A stretch of DNA of 64,000 bases, taken from assembly GCF_008831285.2 (NCBI RefSeq), contig NC_045142.1:13765354-13829353 (forward strand), written 5' to 3'. Position 1 is the first letter of the stretch. Each line of letters begins with the position of its first letter. Position numbers and translations under genes: made by a program. Shown here piece by piece: positions 23,205-36,326 of this stretch. This stretch comes from Nymphaea colorata. Taxonomy: Eukaryota > Streptophyta > Magnoliopsida > Nymphaeales > Nymphaeaceae. The notes beneath the pieces are model-generated. The model made no database searches, was not told the origin of the DNA, and saw only the letters and a list, made by a program, of their open reading frames with translations.

Positions 23205-26200
23205 TTTCCAAATTCAAGATCACTTGCCATCCAAATAAGTTACCACATGGCCGGGAATCAAGAGGTGATTCTTGTGCAAGAAGATGTATGCAGTATGACA
23301 CACGGAACTTATCTTAAACTCTGCCACGTGCTAGAATTATTTCATGCACCACAAAAGATGTGTGTGCCCTAAGCTATACAAAATTGGATAATCAGAAACC
23401 AATACGAATGTAGTTGCATTCCATATGAAGGTGTACCCATGCGCCTTCCAAATTTTCCTACATTGCAATCATATGGAGTAATGCTTTTCAAGTATCTATG
23501 ATTAGGATTTTTGTCATTTTCTTTTCATTACATGCTTATGTTCAAACCCACACTTCTAGCAGAGAAAAAAAAGATTCTACAGCCTCCTCACTGACAGTCC
23601 ACAGCAATGATAGAACCTAACCTGCCTATTGTAGTAGGATGGCTCTTTATTCCACAAGACCTGGACAATTACCCTTACTCCATCGAACTGGGAGTTTATG
23701 TGTCCCTTGCTCATCCCTGGTTAGGGCATTCCTTCCTTCTCTTCCTCCCTTGTTAAGATTAGGCCAGCACCTGGCCACCAAGATGATACCTAGTAGCTTT
23801 CAGTACAAGCATTAAAAGACATATGGACGCAAAGATGCAAGTCACACAACAAACGTCATTTTAGATAGACCAGTTCAACCAATTAGTGACCTGGACAGTT
23901 CAAATGAGCACAGGTTTGGAGACAAAGAGCAAATGTAGGCATCAGCCTGATACTATTTAATGATTAGTGTGAAATATGTATGCCAGCACACACAAACAGC
24001 CATGCCCCTAACACATTGGAACCTATACCGAGTCTGACTAATGTGCAACAACATATGTTCTGCATTATGTGACAGCCACACAGGAAACTTTATTTGGACA
24101 ATATGAAAATCTTGAATATGGTTTCCAACACATAGGTTGGTCGAGTGCAGCAGTGATCAACTAGCTTTTGGTTCACATAATTCAAAAAGCAAGGCAGAAC
24201 TAACCAACAGACCTCATATGGAATCCTAATGAACCAGAATTAAGAAGGGCCAGGATAGAGGTTCTAGCATCCCACCTCAACCAACACATCTTGAGATGAA
24301 GAAAAAAAAAGATTTATAGAACTTCAAACTTCAAAATTAATATTTATTTTGCTTGGCTCACCTAAGAAATACAGTTTAGCCCGCCATGCACCTGACAGCC
24401 ACCCAGGTGCAACTAGGGCAAGTTTTGGTTATACACATTTGGTCCCGAAAGGCTATATTTTGGAACTCAGAACTCAAAAGGGTACACTTGTGTCTGATAT
24501 GGCATGTGAAACATCATGCAATCCAAACTTATTTCTTTGTTTATCCTTGACAGAAAGAGGTCATCTACTGCAATTAAAAGAAAGAGGTCATCCCAACATT
24601 CCTAGTCTTCCAAGCAAATGGTGTTGACAAAAACAGATTTAAACAATTTTGCTCTTGATGCACCCATCAATTTAACTTCCCCTAACTGCATCCTAGTCAT
24701 GCATGTCTAAGGAAACCATAACCTCATTTCCACTGGAAACAGAATACTAGTTCTTGAAGACAATTTGTAGGAAATAAATATCTTAAAAACCAGTAAAAAA
24801 CATGGAAAAATCAATAAGCTATACTAACATGCAAGATGACATTACGCTTGCAACGAAGATGAACATGCAACACTCAGGTACACAAGGCAGAAAGGCAGAA
24901 ATAACATGAAAAACAAATGTATAGAAACTAACCTTATATAAATTTTGAAACCAAACTGATCAAAAGAACTATTAGATAATTCAACTTGGCAAAGTATACA
25001 GATCACTAAAAAATCTGTACCATCGTAAACTAAAAACCAAACTATCAAAACCAGCAGCACCTTAAGAACATAAAAATAGACATAAGTTCAGTGAACCAGT
25101 GATGAAAATATAATTATGATGCAGGGAATCTTAACTATCAAACACAAAAAATGAGAAAACAAATCAGGAATTAATATGTTTGCAAAATAATTCAGCTAAC
25201 TAACTTGGTTCGTGCCTTTTAGAAAAACAATCAAGAAGCATATGCTCTAATTTCTGACAATCCTAGTGAAGACCAACAAACACATGAAATCAATACCAAG
25301 GTTTAACAACTCCAACATTCACAGTTCTTCAACTATACCTCGGTTAGGACATGTGCAACTTAGATACATGGTTTTAAACAGAATCAAATGCTCAATGAAA
25401 AGAACACGACAGTTAACAATCAAACCAGAACTACTATAATTAAGATTCAAACAAGCATGGAACCACAACACTACTTTAATCCATGTCCCTACCATGCTAG
25501 ACTATACACAAAAAGTACTCTAGTCAACTTATGCACTACATAAAACTGACTCAAAATAAGCATGGCCATAAATAAAATAATGAACATGGGTCACAAAGTC
25601 TAAAGACTCTAAACCAGGTTGACACTCAACAATGAGACCAAACCTCAACCAAAATGATCTAAAGAGAATTAGTATTCCCTCGTATACTCAGCAATCAGGA
25701 ATATAGCAAAAGACGTCACGTTTTCTTTGCAAAGAATTGAACTTTGAAATGGCTTGTTATTTTCAAATTTTTGCCCATAGGCTTTTAGTGCATGTTGTGT
25801 GAAAAAGACACAACCTTCTTTTACATGAAGCATTCGATGAAGTATTAGGATTGGGAATCGCACCGATGCTATCAAATCTCACGAAGGGATTTCTTTCCAT
25901 TTTCAAGGTGTGAGCATAAAGAAATTGCTATCTGCTTCATAGGAAACCAAAGAAAAGGAGTAGATATTAACAAGAAGACCAACAAGAATTACCAATGTAT
26001 TCAGCACAAAAGAATTAAAGAAGTAACAAAAATGATGGGAAAACCATAGACCAGCTTAAAGTTTAAAATGGACATCAACCACAGCACAGTCTTGTTTACT
26101 CTATACAAAAAAAAATTAATTCTGAGGTAGTGTTTGGATAAGGAAGCAAAATTGGTTTTAGTTGAAAACAGGTCTTTCCTCCACACAGAGGATGACAAAC

Positions 26201-27794
26201 TTTATACCGCACAGAGGATGTTGACAAACTAAAAAAATAGAAGGCATCAAATGAAGATTTACATGAATGACTGGAAATGGTTGATCTGAAAAAAAAAAGG
26301 CTTACATGACAAGAATATTAAGCTTGAGAAGGTTAACCTAAACTGGCTAGAAGGACTTGGATAAGTTTGCCCTCACTGAAAGTAGAAGAATCTTGATAAT
26401 GGCTGACCACTGGATGTAGGATAGCTACCAATTTTATACCTCTTCCTCGTCCAATATTGTTTCCTGAAGAAGGATAAAATGAGATGTTCATATCAACTGC
26501 AGCAACAGAGAAAGGAACAAAACTCTTTGCTCTCTTTTACTGCATTTGCTATCGTGTGAGACATTACAACTATAGAATGTAGAATGTACTGTTCAGGAGA
26601 TCAAAGGTCAAAATGAATATAGAAGACACTTTAGCATGTCAAATGCGGCATACACAGTTCTGCTCCATAGAAGAAGCTCGAACTGTTATTTTTTCAGCTT
26701 ATATTTTCATGCATAATACTCCCTTAAAAGGTTAATGCATTCAGACCTAGTTCCATAACAAATAATTTCAGCTCTGAAAGAAGCACAATTAAGAATGCAA
26801 TAAGGTGAATGCAGCATGGCCATTTCTACCAAGCCTCCTTTACAATACTGTATTCAGACCTAGCCCTCTCTTCAGTGATACTCCAACATATCAACTAGCT
26901 TTAAGCACTCTTCAAAACCTAACTTGTTCATCTAATTTCCAGTCACATGCAGTCCGTGCTAGCTACATGAAAGTGACGAAATCTAATTGATGCATTCGTT
27001 TAGTCATCCACATAGCTTTGACAAAAAATTTACACTCAGTTTACGACTGGAGACCTATTATGACACGTCTAGACAATTGCATAAATGAAAGGAATTGCAT
27101 CATGGATACATAAATACATACATCAGTGTCCAATGGAAGCAGTCTACAACTTTCTATAGATTGAGCGAGAGAGAGAGACAGTACAACAATGTCTTGCAGT
27201 AAGTACACATGAAAAGTTAGAAAATGCACTCTCAAGGTTTCTGTATGTGATTGTGGTTTTATGAGATACAATGTGCTTTTTGTCTGTAAGAAAGCTAAAC
27301 ATTGCACATAAATTCATGAGAATGAGGGGAAATGATCTCTCAAGCTTCCCATATGCGATTAATGATCATTAACATCAATGAGGAAACACATAGGTTTCTC
27401 TTTAATGAAAGCAGTCTCTTGCACAGAAATTCAAGAGAAATGTTGGACATTGGTGTATCATGGTTCCAATATGTGATTACTAATCATTGTTACCTACAAG
27501 GAAAAATGTTTTTCTAGAGCATATCCTTCCCCTAAGTAAAATGTGTACAATCATGGCCAAGCTTGTCTATAGCTGAACATTGAACTTTCCACAAGCTTTA
27601 CTTCAAAATCATTGTTCATATATGGCACAATCAAAACTAAAGCAGTTTCTATATTTAACAAGGATTTGAACTAACCTTTCTTTCTAAAGACAAATGATTT
27701 CTCTGCTTTAGTACTTGTGTAAATCAATGATGGGTTTCCTTGGTATTTCAGCACGTGCAAATCAACATTTTCACTTACCAATTTGGGGCATTTA
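23205..27794. other. Long AT-rich region, no gene recognised
   Basis: About 4.6 kb without convincing coding sequence on either strand. It looks like intron or intergenic DNA: even AT-rich composition, short GA runs (about 27,165) and small open frames with no motifs, such as 24349-24627. If the midasin-like exons upstream belong to a real gene, this could be one of its introns, but nothing in the sequence shows that. Confidence 0.4.
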
Positions 27795-28165
27795 CTAATT
27801 GACCCAAATTTCAGAGGTAATGTCGGAATTTATGAACTGTTCTAAGCCCGCTGCCTGGTTCACCACAGCTTTAGAGTGGCCCTCCATATCAGTATATACG
27901 CATTCTTTACCATCGAAGGTGTGCTCTCCTTGTACGTACCGTCTTGCATTAGGAATGGCCACTAGGACCTTCTCCCTATCAATTTTTGAGTAAGGAACTC
28001 CCATACCAACCATGATTTTATCCTTCTCCTCCAAGTAGTCTGGTTGGCCTTGTGAAAGCTGCCGCACTGCAAGACTATTCTTGTGAAGGAAATGAACGAA
28101 TGCATCGAGGAGACACCCACGCCAAAGAGTGTCAGCGTCATCAAGGTGCTTCCCTGACTACATTA
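27795..28165 (-). CDS. Unrecognised open segment, possible terminal exon
   Basis: A minus-strand frame runs from about 28165 to a TAA at 27795. It includes LWRGCLLDAFVHFLHKN, then VRQLSQGQPDYLEEKDKIMV, then KIDREKVLVAIPNARRYVQG, and ends TSEIWVN. Composition is protein-like: mixed charged and hydrophobic residues, no low complexity, more than 110 codons. I do not recognise the family. A second minus-strand frame upstream (28452-28201, starting MVICNHIPKRGKFNVGH) may be an earlier part in a shifted frame, since a stop separates them. It could be an exon of a host gene or unusual coding sequence carried by the adjoining gypsy element. Confidence 0.35.
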
Positions 28166-28789
28166 AAGGACTGATTTTCAAACTTGCAATGGCAATCCAG
28201 TCAAGGTTGGGAGTGACAATTTCCGGCTCCAAGGACTGGGGCACTGGGATGCAACCTCTCCCTCTCTCCTTGTAATCGGCCTACGATTTCATCCCCAATG
28301 GTCTGATATCCCTCAAAACCCTTGCAATCGGATCTCAAAGGACCCTTCGGACCTTTATGAGGCTTTTCCCTTATTCTCATAGACTTGCCATTGGTAAGAG
28401 AATGCCCAACGTTGAACTTGCCCCTTTTTGGAATATGATTGCAAATCACCAAGGGAAAAATGTCACCAACTGTAATATCAAATAGTGGTGCCTCAGATCT
28501 TCGTTCCCTCGCGTCCCTGCATCTTTCTTTGAGTCTCCAGCCTCACCTCCTCCTTGATCGCCTGACTATTCATGCCATTCCCCCATGGCGGTTTCCATGG
28601 CCGCTTTGCACTCCTTCCATTCGCATGTGAGGCCTCCAGCAAAGCGACTTGGCGCTCTGCCGATAACTCCACATAAACATAAGAAGAATTATGCGTACCT
28701 TGTCGTTTGACTATTGGCGATAGGGCAATGGTGCCTTTCTTGGGTGATCGAACGAATGTGCCCCTTGTGAGAATTCAAAGCCTAAGGGC
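28166..28789. other. Unassigned flank of the gypsy remnant
   Basis: This holds the minus-strand open frame at 28201-28452, mentioned with the preceding entry. The stretch between about 28,460 and 28,790 has no readable motif; it may be decayed gypsy gag/protease on the plus strand. Confidence 0.35.
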
Positions 28790-31275
28790 TTACCTCCTAC
28801 CGTTCCTATGATCATAGAATCACCCTCACTAAAGGAGCAGAGGCAGTGAATGTACGTCCATAGCGGTATGCATATAGCCAGAAAGCTGAGATTAAGAAAT
28901 TAGTCAAGGAAATGCTCGACACTGGGGTCATATGACCAAGTAGTAGTCCATTTTCCTCGCCTGTATTGCTAGTTAAGAAGAAGGATGGTACATGGAGATT
29001 CTGTGTAGACTAACGGGCCCTCAATGAGGTCACAGTCAAGGATAAGCATCCTTCTGGTCATAGATGAGCTATTAGACGAGTTGGCTGGAGCTTCTTATCT
29101 TTTCAAGATGAACTTGAGAGCCGGCTACCACCAGATACGCATGCAAAAAGAGGATATCCATAAAACAACTTTTCGCACACATGATGGACATTACGAATTC
29201 TTTGTGATGCCCTTTGGATTAACAAATACACCTGCCACGTTTCATAGGTGCATGAATGACCTCTTCAGGAGTTATCTACAAGATTATGTGTTGGTGTTCT
29301 CCTATGATATACTTGTATATAGCAAAACACTAGAGATGCATGCATGCAAAGCACTTAGACACCGTCCTCACTATCTTGAGGGACAACCAGTTATATGCCA
29401 AGATGTCTAAGTGTACCTTTGGCCAGACGTCGGTGGGATAATTGGGACACATCGTTTCCAAGAATGGAGTTAGAGCAGAGCCAGAGAAATTGGTAGCTAT
29501 CGAGTAGTGGCCTTTACCCACAGACCCAAAGGGATTACGTGGCTTTTTGGGACTTACTGGTTATTATAGGCGTTTCATCAGTGGATACCCACATGTTGAA
29601 AAAGGGCCCATTTCAGTGGACAGATAAGTCGAGAGAGGCTTTCACTCGGCTTAAGGAGGCACTTATGGCAGCACTGGTTCTGACACTACCAAATTTTGAG
29701 GAGGAGTTTTCTATCGAGACCGATGCTAGTGATATAGGAGTTGGGGCTATTTTGAGCCAAGAAGCGCATCCCATTGCCTACATGACTAAAGCCCCTACCA
29801 TGTCTAAAGCCCTTACCAAACGGGCTAAACCCCTCTCTACATATGAGAAGAAACTCCTTGCAATGGTACTAGCAGTGGATAAATGGCAGGCGTCCTTACC
29901 TGTTTGTGCGCAAGTTTGTGGTTAGGACTGACCACAATAGCTTGAAGTACATGACCACTCCAATCCAACAATGAAGGCTCTCTAAGTTGTTGGGTTACGG
30001 CTTCACCATAGAGTACAAGAAATACCCAGAAAACACGGCTGCAGACTCACTTTCTCGTTTATCTGAGCATATGATGATGACCTTATCTATTTTGAGCACC
30101 AACTTATGGGATAGGATTGAGGAGAATCAGAATGTTGAGGATAGCACGAGGTTGCTGAAGGCATCTGTCACCCAAAATTCGAGATCCATTCCCAACTATA
30201 CGATGCGTGGTAGACTCTTGTACCGCTAGGGTCGGGTTGTCATACCCAAGCAGTCTACTTTGAGATTAAGCACTTCCAGGAGGCAGCATCATCGAGTCAT
30301 GAGGGAGTGACCAAAACCATAGGCAGGATCAAACCCTAGTTCTGGTGGGAAGGTTTGAAGGCCGACGTAAAACGGTTTGTGCAAGATTGTCAGATCTACC
30401 AGAGGGAGAAATACAAGGCAGTCAGACCTCCAGGGCACCTAGTTCCATTACCCATTCCCACACAGCCATGGAGGGATGTCTCTATGAACTTTGTAGAGGC
30501 AATGCCAAAGTGAGAGGGAAAAGAGACGGGCATGGTGGTAGTAGATAGACTGACAAAGTATGCACACTTTGTGCCTTTATCCCGTCTATATCAGGGTCCT
30601 CTAGTTGCAGCAGCATATCATGATCATGTGGGGAAGCTCCACGGGATGCCCAACACCATCGTGAGTGATCGAGACTCGATCTTCCTAGGGGAATTTTGGC
30701 AAAAGTATATGCGTCTAGCAAACACAACTCTACATTTCAGCACTGCACACCATCTACAGACCGATAGACAGAGTGAGGTAGTGAACTGGACGCTAGAGAC
30801 ATACCTCAGGTGTTATGCTGGGGCACGGCCCAATACTTGGGTCAGACATATATCATGGGCTGAATGGTCTTTATGAGGCAGTGTATGGGTTTCCACCCCA
30901 ACCATTCCACGATACGAGGAGGGAACAGCCATGGATGATGATTTAGATAGTACTCTTCGCACCATAGAAGAGATTCTAGAGTCACTGAAATTGAACATCA
31001 CCAAAGCCAGAACCGTATGCGTCGGTTCTACAACAAGGGGCGAAAATATAGAGAATTCAGTGTGAGAGATTATGTATGGCTGAAGCGACTTCTCTTCAAG
31101 CAGAAATCCTTATTGGGGCAGCCTTATACTATGGTCCATACCAAGTGCTTCAGTGTGTTGGGAAAGCTGCTTATTGTATAGCTTCGCCACCAGCTGCCCA
31201 AGTCCATCTGGTATTCCACGTGACTCGGTTGAAGCCAAACTGCAGACCTCTCCCAGGGAACATGGAGCATATACC
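28790..31275 (+). mobile_element. Decayed Ty3/gypsy polyprotein: RT, RNase H, integrase
   Basis: Plus-strand pieces in gypsy order, broken by many stops. Reverse transcriptase: a [13 protein letters not shown] stretch at about 28,975, then [13 protein letters not shown] at about 29,090, [14 protein letters not shown] at about 29,200 and a damaged Y-x-D-D box (FSYDILVYS) at about 29,305. RNase H: ETDASDIGVGAILSQ at about 29,717 and LSTYEKKLLAMVLAVDKW at about 29,833. Integrase: a damaged HHCC zinc region and CQREKYKAVRPPGHLVPLP at about 30,395, then VVVDRLTKYAHFVPLS at about 30,535, IVSDRDSIFLGEFW at about 30,658 and a degraded DDE Glu region (TDRQSEVVNWTLE). The tail RLKPNCRPLPG at about 31,225 is the usual end of such integrases. 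RT stops in frame at about 29,012, so no functional product is possible. No gypsy LTR was found, and the right side is cut off by the copia element. Confidence 0.92.
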
Positions 31276-31753
31276 TGTAAATCAGGCCCAAACTTGTCAA
31301 GACAAATGCTTCAAGAGAAACACTCTTGAAGCTTCCAATAGCTTCAATAAATAGTACACACAAAGAACCTCAATCTTGAGGAGAAGAAGAGTGTATTAAT
31401 CTTGACAAAAGTATACAAAAAGAGGCTAAAAAGCCATATAATAATAAGGGTCCCAAGTTCCCTATTTATACAAGAAATAAAGAAGAAAGGAGGGAGAGGA
31501 AATGGCTGTTGGAGCTCCGAACAACTAGAAATCTAGTCGTTGGGAACTCCCAACAGCTATTTCCTTTGTAAAATAAAAAAAGGAAAAAAAATCAGAAAAA
31601 TGCATGAAAAATAAAGAAAAATAAATACAAGAAGTCCTATGTATACACACATATATTTATATATACAAATCATACATCAAACTGCTAGGAGTTTAAGATA
31701 TATGATAGTAGATATCAAAACATGTATGTACACTTACATTATAAATTCTAACA
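31276..31753 (-). repeat. Complete 3' LTR of the copia element (478 bp)
   Basis: In element orientation the LTR begins TGTTAGAATTTAT and ends GATTTACA, giving the canonical TG...CA ends. On the plus strand it starts tgtaaatcaggcccaaactt. The boundary at 31753 is fixed by the adjoining polypurine tract, and the boundary at 31276 by the matching start of the truncated copy at 36276. Confidence 0.93.
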
Positions 31754-31768
31754 CCCCCCCTCAAACTT
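31754..31768 (-). other. Polypurine tract of the copia element
   Basis: On the minus strand the sequence AAGTTTGAGGGGGGG lies directly before the LTR start TGTTAG, as expected for the second-strand primer. Confidence 0.88.
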
Positions 31769-31903
31769 ACGGTGTAATCACCGAAAGTTTGCCAAGAAGA
31801 AACTGAAATCTTGCGGAAGCAAGTGGTTTGGTGAAGAAATCTCCAAGTTGATATTCAGAAGGGACAAAAGATAGATCAATTGTTCTGCTAAGATATTCCT
31901 CTC

Positions 31904-33855
31904 TCACATAGTGACAATCCATTTCAATATGTTTTGTCCTTTCATGAAAAGTATGATTGATAGCAATGTAGATGACACTTTAATTGTCGCAGCAGACTTG
32001 GTGGCTTCATTGAGGTCAATTCCAATGTCCTTCAATAAGCTTTTCAACCATACAATCTCCATCATGGTGGTAGCCATGGCACGATACTCAGCTTCGGTTG
32101 AAGATAGAGAGACTTTTTGTTGTTTTTTGCATCTCCAAGAAATGAGAGTCACCTAGAAAAACACAAAAACCAGCGATAGAATGCCTATTATTAGGATCTC
32201 CACCCCAATCAGCGTCAGTATAGGCAATCATATTCAAGTTTGATGAGGAGGATAGAAAAAGTCCCTTCGTGATAGTGTGTTTGACATATCGAACAATCCT
32301 CAATGCAGCCCCCATGTGTACAGAAGTGGGTCTTTGTTGAAACTGACTTATGACATGTACAACATGTGATATGTCAGGCTTGTGATGGATAAATATGTGA
32401 GAGCGCCCACCAATTGACGAAAGGGGGTGGGATTTTCTAAAATTTCTCCATCATCAATCTTCATCTTTACTCCTAAAGCTTCAGGAGTGTCCACTATCTT
32501 GTCATCAGTGATTCCTGATCTGCTTATAATGTTATTGGCAAACTTCATTTGTGAGAGGAAGTATCCTCTCCTACTATAAGCAACTTCAACATCAAGGAAA
32601 TATGTTAGTTTACCCAAATCAGTCATTTCAAATTCATTCTTAAGGAAAGCCTTTACCTGCATAATTCTGTTGGCATCGTTACCTGTAATAATCATATCAT
32701 CTACATATAAAAGCAACACAATTGTACCTATAGCAGTATTTTTAACAAACATAGCAGTGTCATAAAAACATGCTTAAAATCTTGTTTAAACATAACATTG
32801 CTAAACAAATCAAACCAAGCTTTTGGAGCTTGTTTGAAACCATACAGTGCCTTTCTAAGATAAAGAACTTTGCCTTTAGATAAATCAAGTCAAGGGGGTG
32901 AGTCCATGTAAGCCTCCTCATTTAAGTAACCATTCAAAAAAGCATTTTTGACATCCAATTGATATATGGTCCATTGCTTGATGGCAGCAACAGCCATTAG
33001 GGTTCTGACGGATGTCATTCTAGCAACAGGAGCAAAGGTTTCCTTGTAGTCTATGCCATATTCTTGAGCATATCCTTTAGCAACAAGTCTAGCTTTATAC
33101 CTTTCAAGTGACCCATCACTTCTAGTCTTGACTTTATATACCGACCTACACCCTATTGTCTTTTTTCCAATGGGAAGAGAAACAATGTCCCAAGTTTTAT
33201 TGTCTTCAAGGGCTTTAAGTTCATTGTTCATGGCTTCAGTCCAATGTGGGTTAGTTTTGGCTTCGAGATAGGATGAAGGTTCATCAAAGGAGTGAATAGC
33301 TAATAAGCATGCCCTATGTTTTGGAGAAAAAGACTCATTGGAGACAAATTTTTGAGGTGGATGAATATCTCTTTGAGATCTCCTAAGAGTAAGTTGAGGA
33401 TCTTGGGTGTTTTGTTGACTCCTATAGACTATAACTTCTCTTGGTAGCCTAGCAAAAGAAGTGCTATCAACCTCATTTAAAGCATTATCATATGAAGAAT
33501 GCAAAACATCATCATCATCATTATCTTCATCATCATTTATCCATAAGAAAGAATAATCATCTTCATGCTTGGATTTATTTTCATTAAAGCCATTTTCTTC
33601 TTCTAAAAATATCACATTTCTTAAAACATACACCTTATCTTTTTCAATATCATAGCATCTATATCCTTTTTGAGTTTCGGAATAGCCAATAAAGACACAT
33701 TGAATAGCCTTAGATGAAAGTTTGTCATTTTTGTCATTTAGAATGTAACATTTGCAACCAAAGACTTTAAATCTTTTATAAGTTGGCTCCAAATTAAAAA
33801 GTTTTTGAAAGGGGGAAATGTTTTCTAAAACTTTAGAGGACATTCTATTAATCAA
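31904..33855 (-). pseudogene. Copia pol, 3' half: reverse transcriptase and RNase H (broken)
   Basis: The frame at 33855-32890 starts in late integrase (INRMSSKVLENISPFQKLFN) and runs into reverse transcriptase, with KTIGCRSVYKVKTRSDGSL and VKNAFLNGYLNEE near the end. After stops at about 32,890-32,760, the frame at 32752-32348 carries the catalytic box LLLYVDDMIITG. RNase H follows at 32315-31904, with YTDADWGGDPNNRHS and VSLSSTEAEYRAMA. The motif set is complete for a copia RT-RNase H but spread over at least three frames. The last residues read TMTLISWRCKKQQKV out of phase with the Asp-Trp motif, another frameshift at about 32,140. Relative to the gypsy neighbour the decay is mild, so the insertion is younger. 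Confidence 0.92.
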
Positions 33856-33866
33856 ATAGATTGACG

Positions 33867-35891
33867 TTAGAATTGCTTCAGCCCAAAAATTTTTTGGAAC
33901 AATTTTTGATATGAGAAGAGCTCTTGTTGTTTCAAGAATATGTCCATGTTTTCTTTCAACAACTCCATTTTGTTGGGGGGTTTTGGGACAAGATTTTTGG
34001 TGTATAATTCCCTTTTCCTTAGGAATTCTTCAAATTCATTGGAAATGAATTCTCCCCCAGAATCACTTCTAAAAATTTTAAGGTTTGCAACAAATTGTGT
34101 TTTGATCATGTTGTAAAAGTTTTTGAAATTCATAAATACATCCGATTTGCGTTGAAGAAAGTAAACCCAAGCATATCGAGAGTAATCATCCACAAAAATG
34201 ACATAATAAAGCAAACCACCTTTAGACATAATAGGAGCGGGTCCCCATACATCCGAATGCACTAATTCAAAGGGTGCTTTTGCAACAAAATTTTTAGTTC
34301 CAAAAGGTAAAGCCTTAATTTTGGCTTTAATACAATCATCACAAGAGATCATTTCTTTACATTTATCTTCCAGAAAAGGGATACAAGACATTTTTCCTAC
34401 ACTTGAATGCCCAAGTCTTTGATGCCAAATTTGAATGTCACTTTTCTTGACTACATTGCAAGTAGGTTTGGAAAGATCCAAATAATCCACATAGTAGAGA
34501 TCATTTTTCCTAGAACCTTCCCCAATTGTCCTCTTGGAAAGATGGTCATGTATCAAAAATTTATTTTGTGAGAAGATAATATCATATCCATGATTGGTTA
34601 TTTGAGAAGCCGACAAGAGATTTAAGTTAAGTTTGGGAATAAATCTAACTTTTGGTATTTTGAAAATTTTTGAATTAAAATTTTGATCAATATTCCCAAC
34701 ATATTTGATTTCAAGAGGAGTTCCATCGGTGGTTTTAACAAAAGGGCATGATTCTTCCTTAGTGCATTCGGTAAGTAGTGAACTACAAGGGGTCATATGA
34801 AATGAAGTTCCGGAATCAAGTATCCAAGAGTACTTACTTGATGATGTAGATGCCGCCGTTGCTCCGGAAGTTGGAGAAGCCCATCCTCCTTTGAAAAGTG
34901 GTTGAAGAGCATCAATAAGCTTTGGTTGGAGAGCACTTACAAGCTTGTCTATGTCAAATCGGTTGCTTTCTTCATACATTGTCCCAGCCATACTTGTCTT
35001 TCTATCAAATTTCCTTAATTTAGGACATCTAGGTTTAGTGTGTCCTTCTTGACAATGAAAACATATAATCTTCTTGTTGCCTTTATCCTCATAATTTCGA
35101 TTAAAGTGAGGAGGCCTATAAGTTCTCATATGAGCACCGGGTCTTGAGGTAGCAAGAACACTTTCACTCTTTTCTTTAGAAAAATTGAGTCTATTTTCTT
35201 CCATTTGAAGCTCCGCTATAGCTTCATTCATAGATGGCACTTTATGCCTATGGAGCAAGGAAGTTTTGACTCCATCATATTCCAGTCTAAGACCAAGAAT
35301 GAATTTATAAAATTTTTTTCTTTGGATTTGTTTTTCCCTTACTCCAATGTCTCTTGGATGATACCATTCGGGTTCAAATAGGGCAAGTTCATCCCATAAT
35401 TGTTTCATTTCTCCAACATACTCCTTAAGAGACTTATCTCCTTGATGGAGACTTGCAATCTTCATTTGAAGGTTACACATGTAAGCTACATCTTTCATAG
35501 TGTGGGTTTTCTTGAGGAATTCCCAAGCTTCATGAGCAAAATTATGCTTTGTTATTTGGCCCATAGTAGTAGTATCGACACAAGCAATAATCCATGTGAT
35601 AATCTTGTGATGTCCTATCTTCCACTCTTCCCATTTTCTTTCATATTCATTCATGACCTTATCTTTTTCTACTTCATCTAGTTCTTGGACTTTTCCATCT
35701 ATGGTTTTGGTTAGGACTAATTGTGGTTCACTTTTAGAACCATCAACAAGTCCCCATAAACCTTTACTTCTAATGAAATGTTTCATAGTTTTAGCCCAAG
35801 AAACATAATTTGATGAAGTAAGTTTAGCGAGAGGAGTAGAAGTTTTATCATCCATAATGTGTACCTTGTAATATGAAGTTGATGTAGCCAC
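33867..35891 (-). pseudogene. Copia gag-protease-integrase reading frame (674 codons)
   Basis: The frame opens with MATSTSYYKVHIMDDKTSTP and follows copia order. A UBN2-type gag lies at about residues 20-240 (SNYVSWAKTMKHFI, LKEYVGEMKQLWDEL). The CCHC zinc knuckle CFHCQEGHTKPRC is at about 277-289, and the protease WILDSGTSFHMTPC at about 356-369. GAG-pre-integrase has IWHQRLGHSSVGKM at about 487. The integrase core has its first Asp in FELVHSDVWGP and its second in FRSDSGGEF. The frame then slips near 34,010 by one missing base, so the third catalytic residue (Glu of the N-G-V-V-E-R motif, still visible at about 33,950) lies in another frame. The start is about 370 bp inside the primer site, a normal leader length. 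Because the slip falls inside integrase, only gag and protease could be made in full. Confidence 0.92.
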
Positions 35892-36262
35892 AAGAGTAGT
35901 GTCAAAACAGCTCTCAACGTTGGTGAAAAATCCACGAAATCAGCCACCACAAAACAGCAAGAGGGTAGCTCCAAAAATATGAAGAGCTTGCTGCCATGAG
36001 GGAAGATATTACTAGGAAAACAGTCACAACTTTGGCAGCCACAGAAGCTTGATAAGATGTGCTCAATCCCATCACGTAGATCACTTTACATCTACAGGAA
36101 GTAATTTCCAACAGCCAGCAAAAGGAGAAAAAACAGCACCTCCTTGAGTCAAATCGCTGCTAGCAATATATCGAACACTTGGAGTGCTTCACAGCTCCAA
36201 AGAAAGAACACGTGCTGAAAACTTCAAACCTTGAAGGACAGCAAGACAAAGAGCTAAAACGT

Positions 36263-36275
36263 GGCTCTGATACCA
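36263..36275 (-). other. Primer binding site of the copia element
   Basis: On the minus strand the sequence TGGTATCAGAGCC directly follows the LTR end. It is complementary to the 3' end of initiator tRNA-Met, the usual primer for plant copia elements. It fixes the 5' LTR boundary and the orientation. Confidence 0.93.
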
Positions 36276-36326
36276 TGTAAATCAGGCCCAAACTTGTCAA
36301 GACAAATGCTTCAAGAGAAACACTCT
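36276..36326 (-). repeat. Truncated 5' LTR of the copia element (51 bp)
   Basis: Matches 31276-31326 exactly, then diverges at 36327. The U3 region and promoter are therefore missing, so this copy cannot be transcribed from its own LTR. Confidence 0.9.

Larger units (their letters stand above)
31276..36326 (-). mobile_element. Ty1/copia LTR retrotransposon, nearly full length, minus strand
   Basis: The element reads right to left: truncated 5' LTR (36326-36276), primer binding site (36275-36263), gag-pol (35891 to about 31,904), polypurine tract and 3' LTR (31753-31276). The right LTR keeps only its terminal 51 bp, which match the first 51 bp of the left copy exactly as read here. Several frameshifts and stops break the polyprotein, so it is inactive. 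On the left it abuts the C-terminal tail of a gypsy integrase, so it inserted next to or into that older element. On the right the cut LTR joins unrelated DNA, so no target duplication can be tested. Confidence 0.95.

Noticed and set aside
35400-35681. Plus-strand frame inside the copia gag region (also 31911-32156 and others)
   Set aside because: These are shadows of the minus-strand copia polyprotein, whose motifs are unambiguous.
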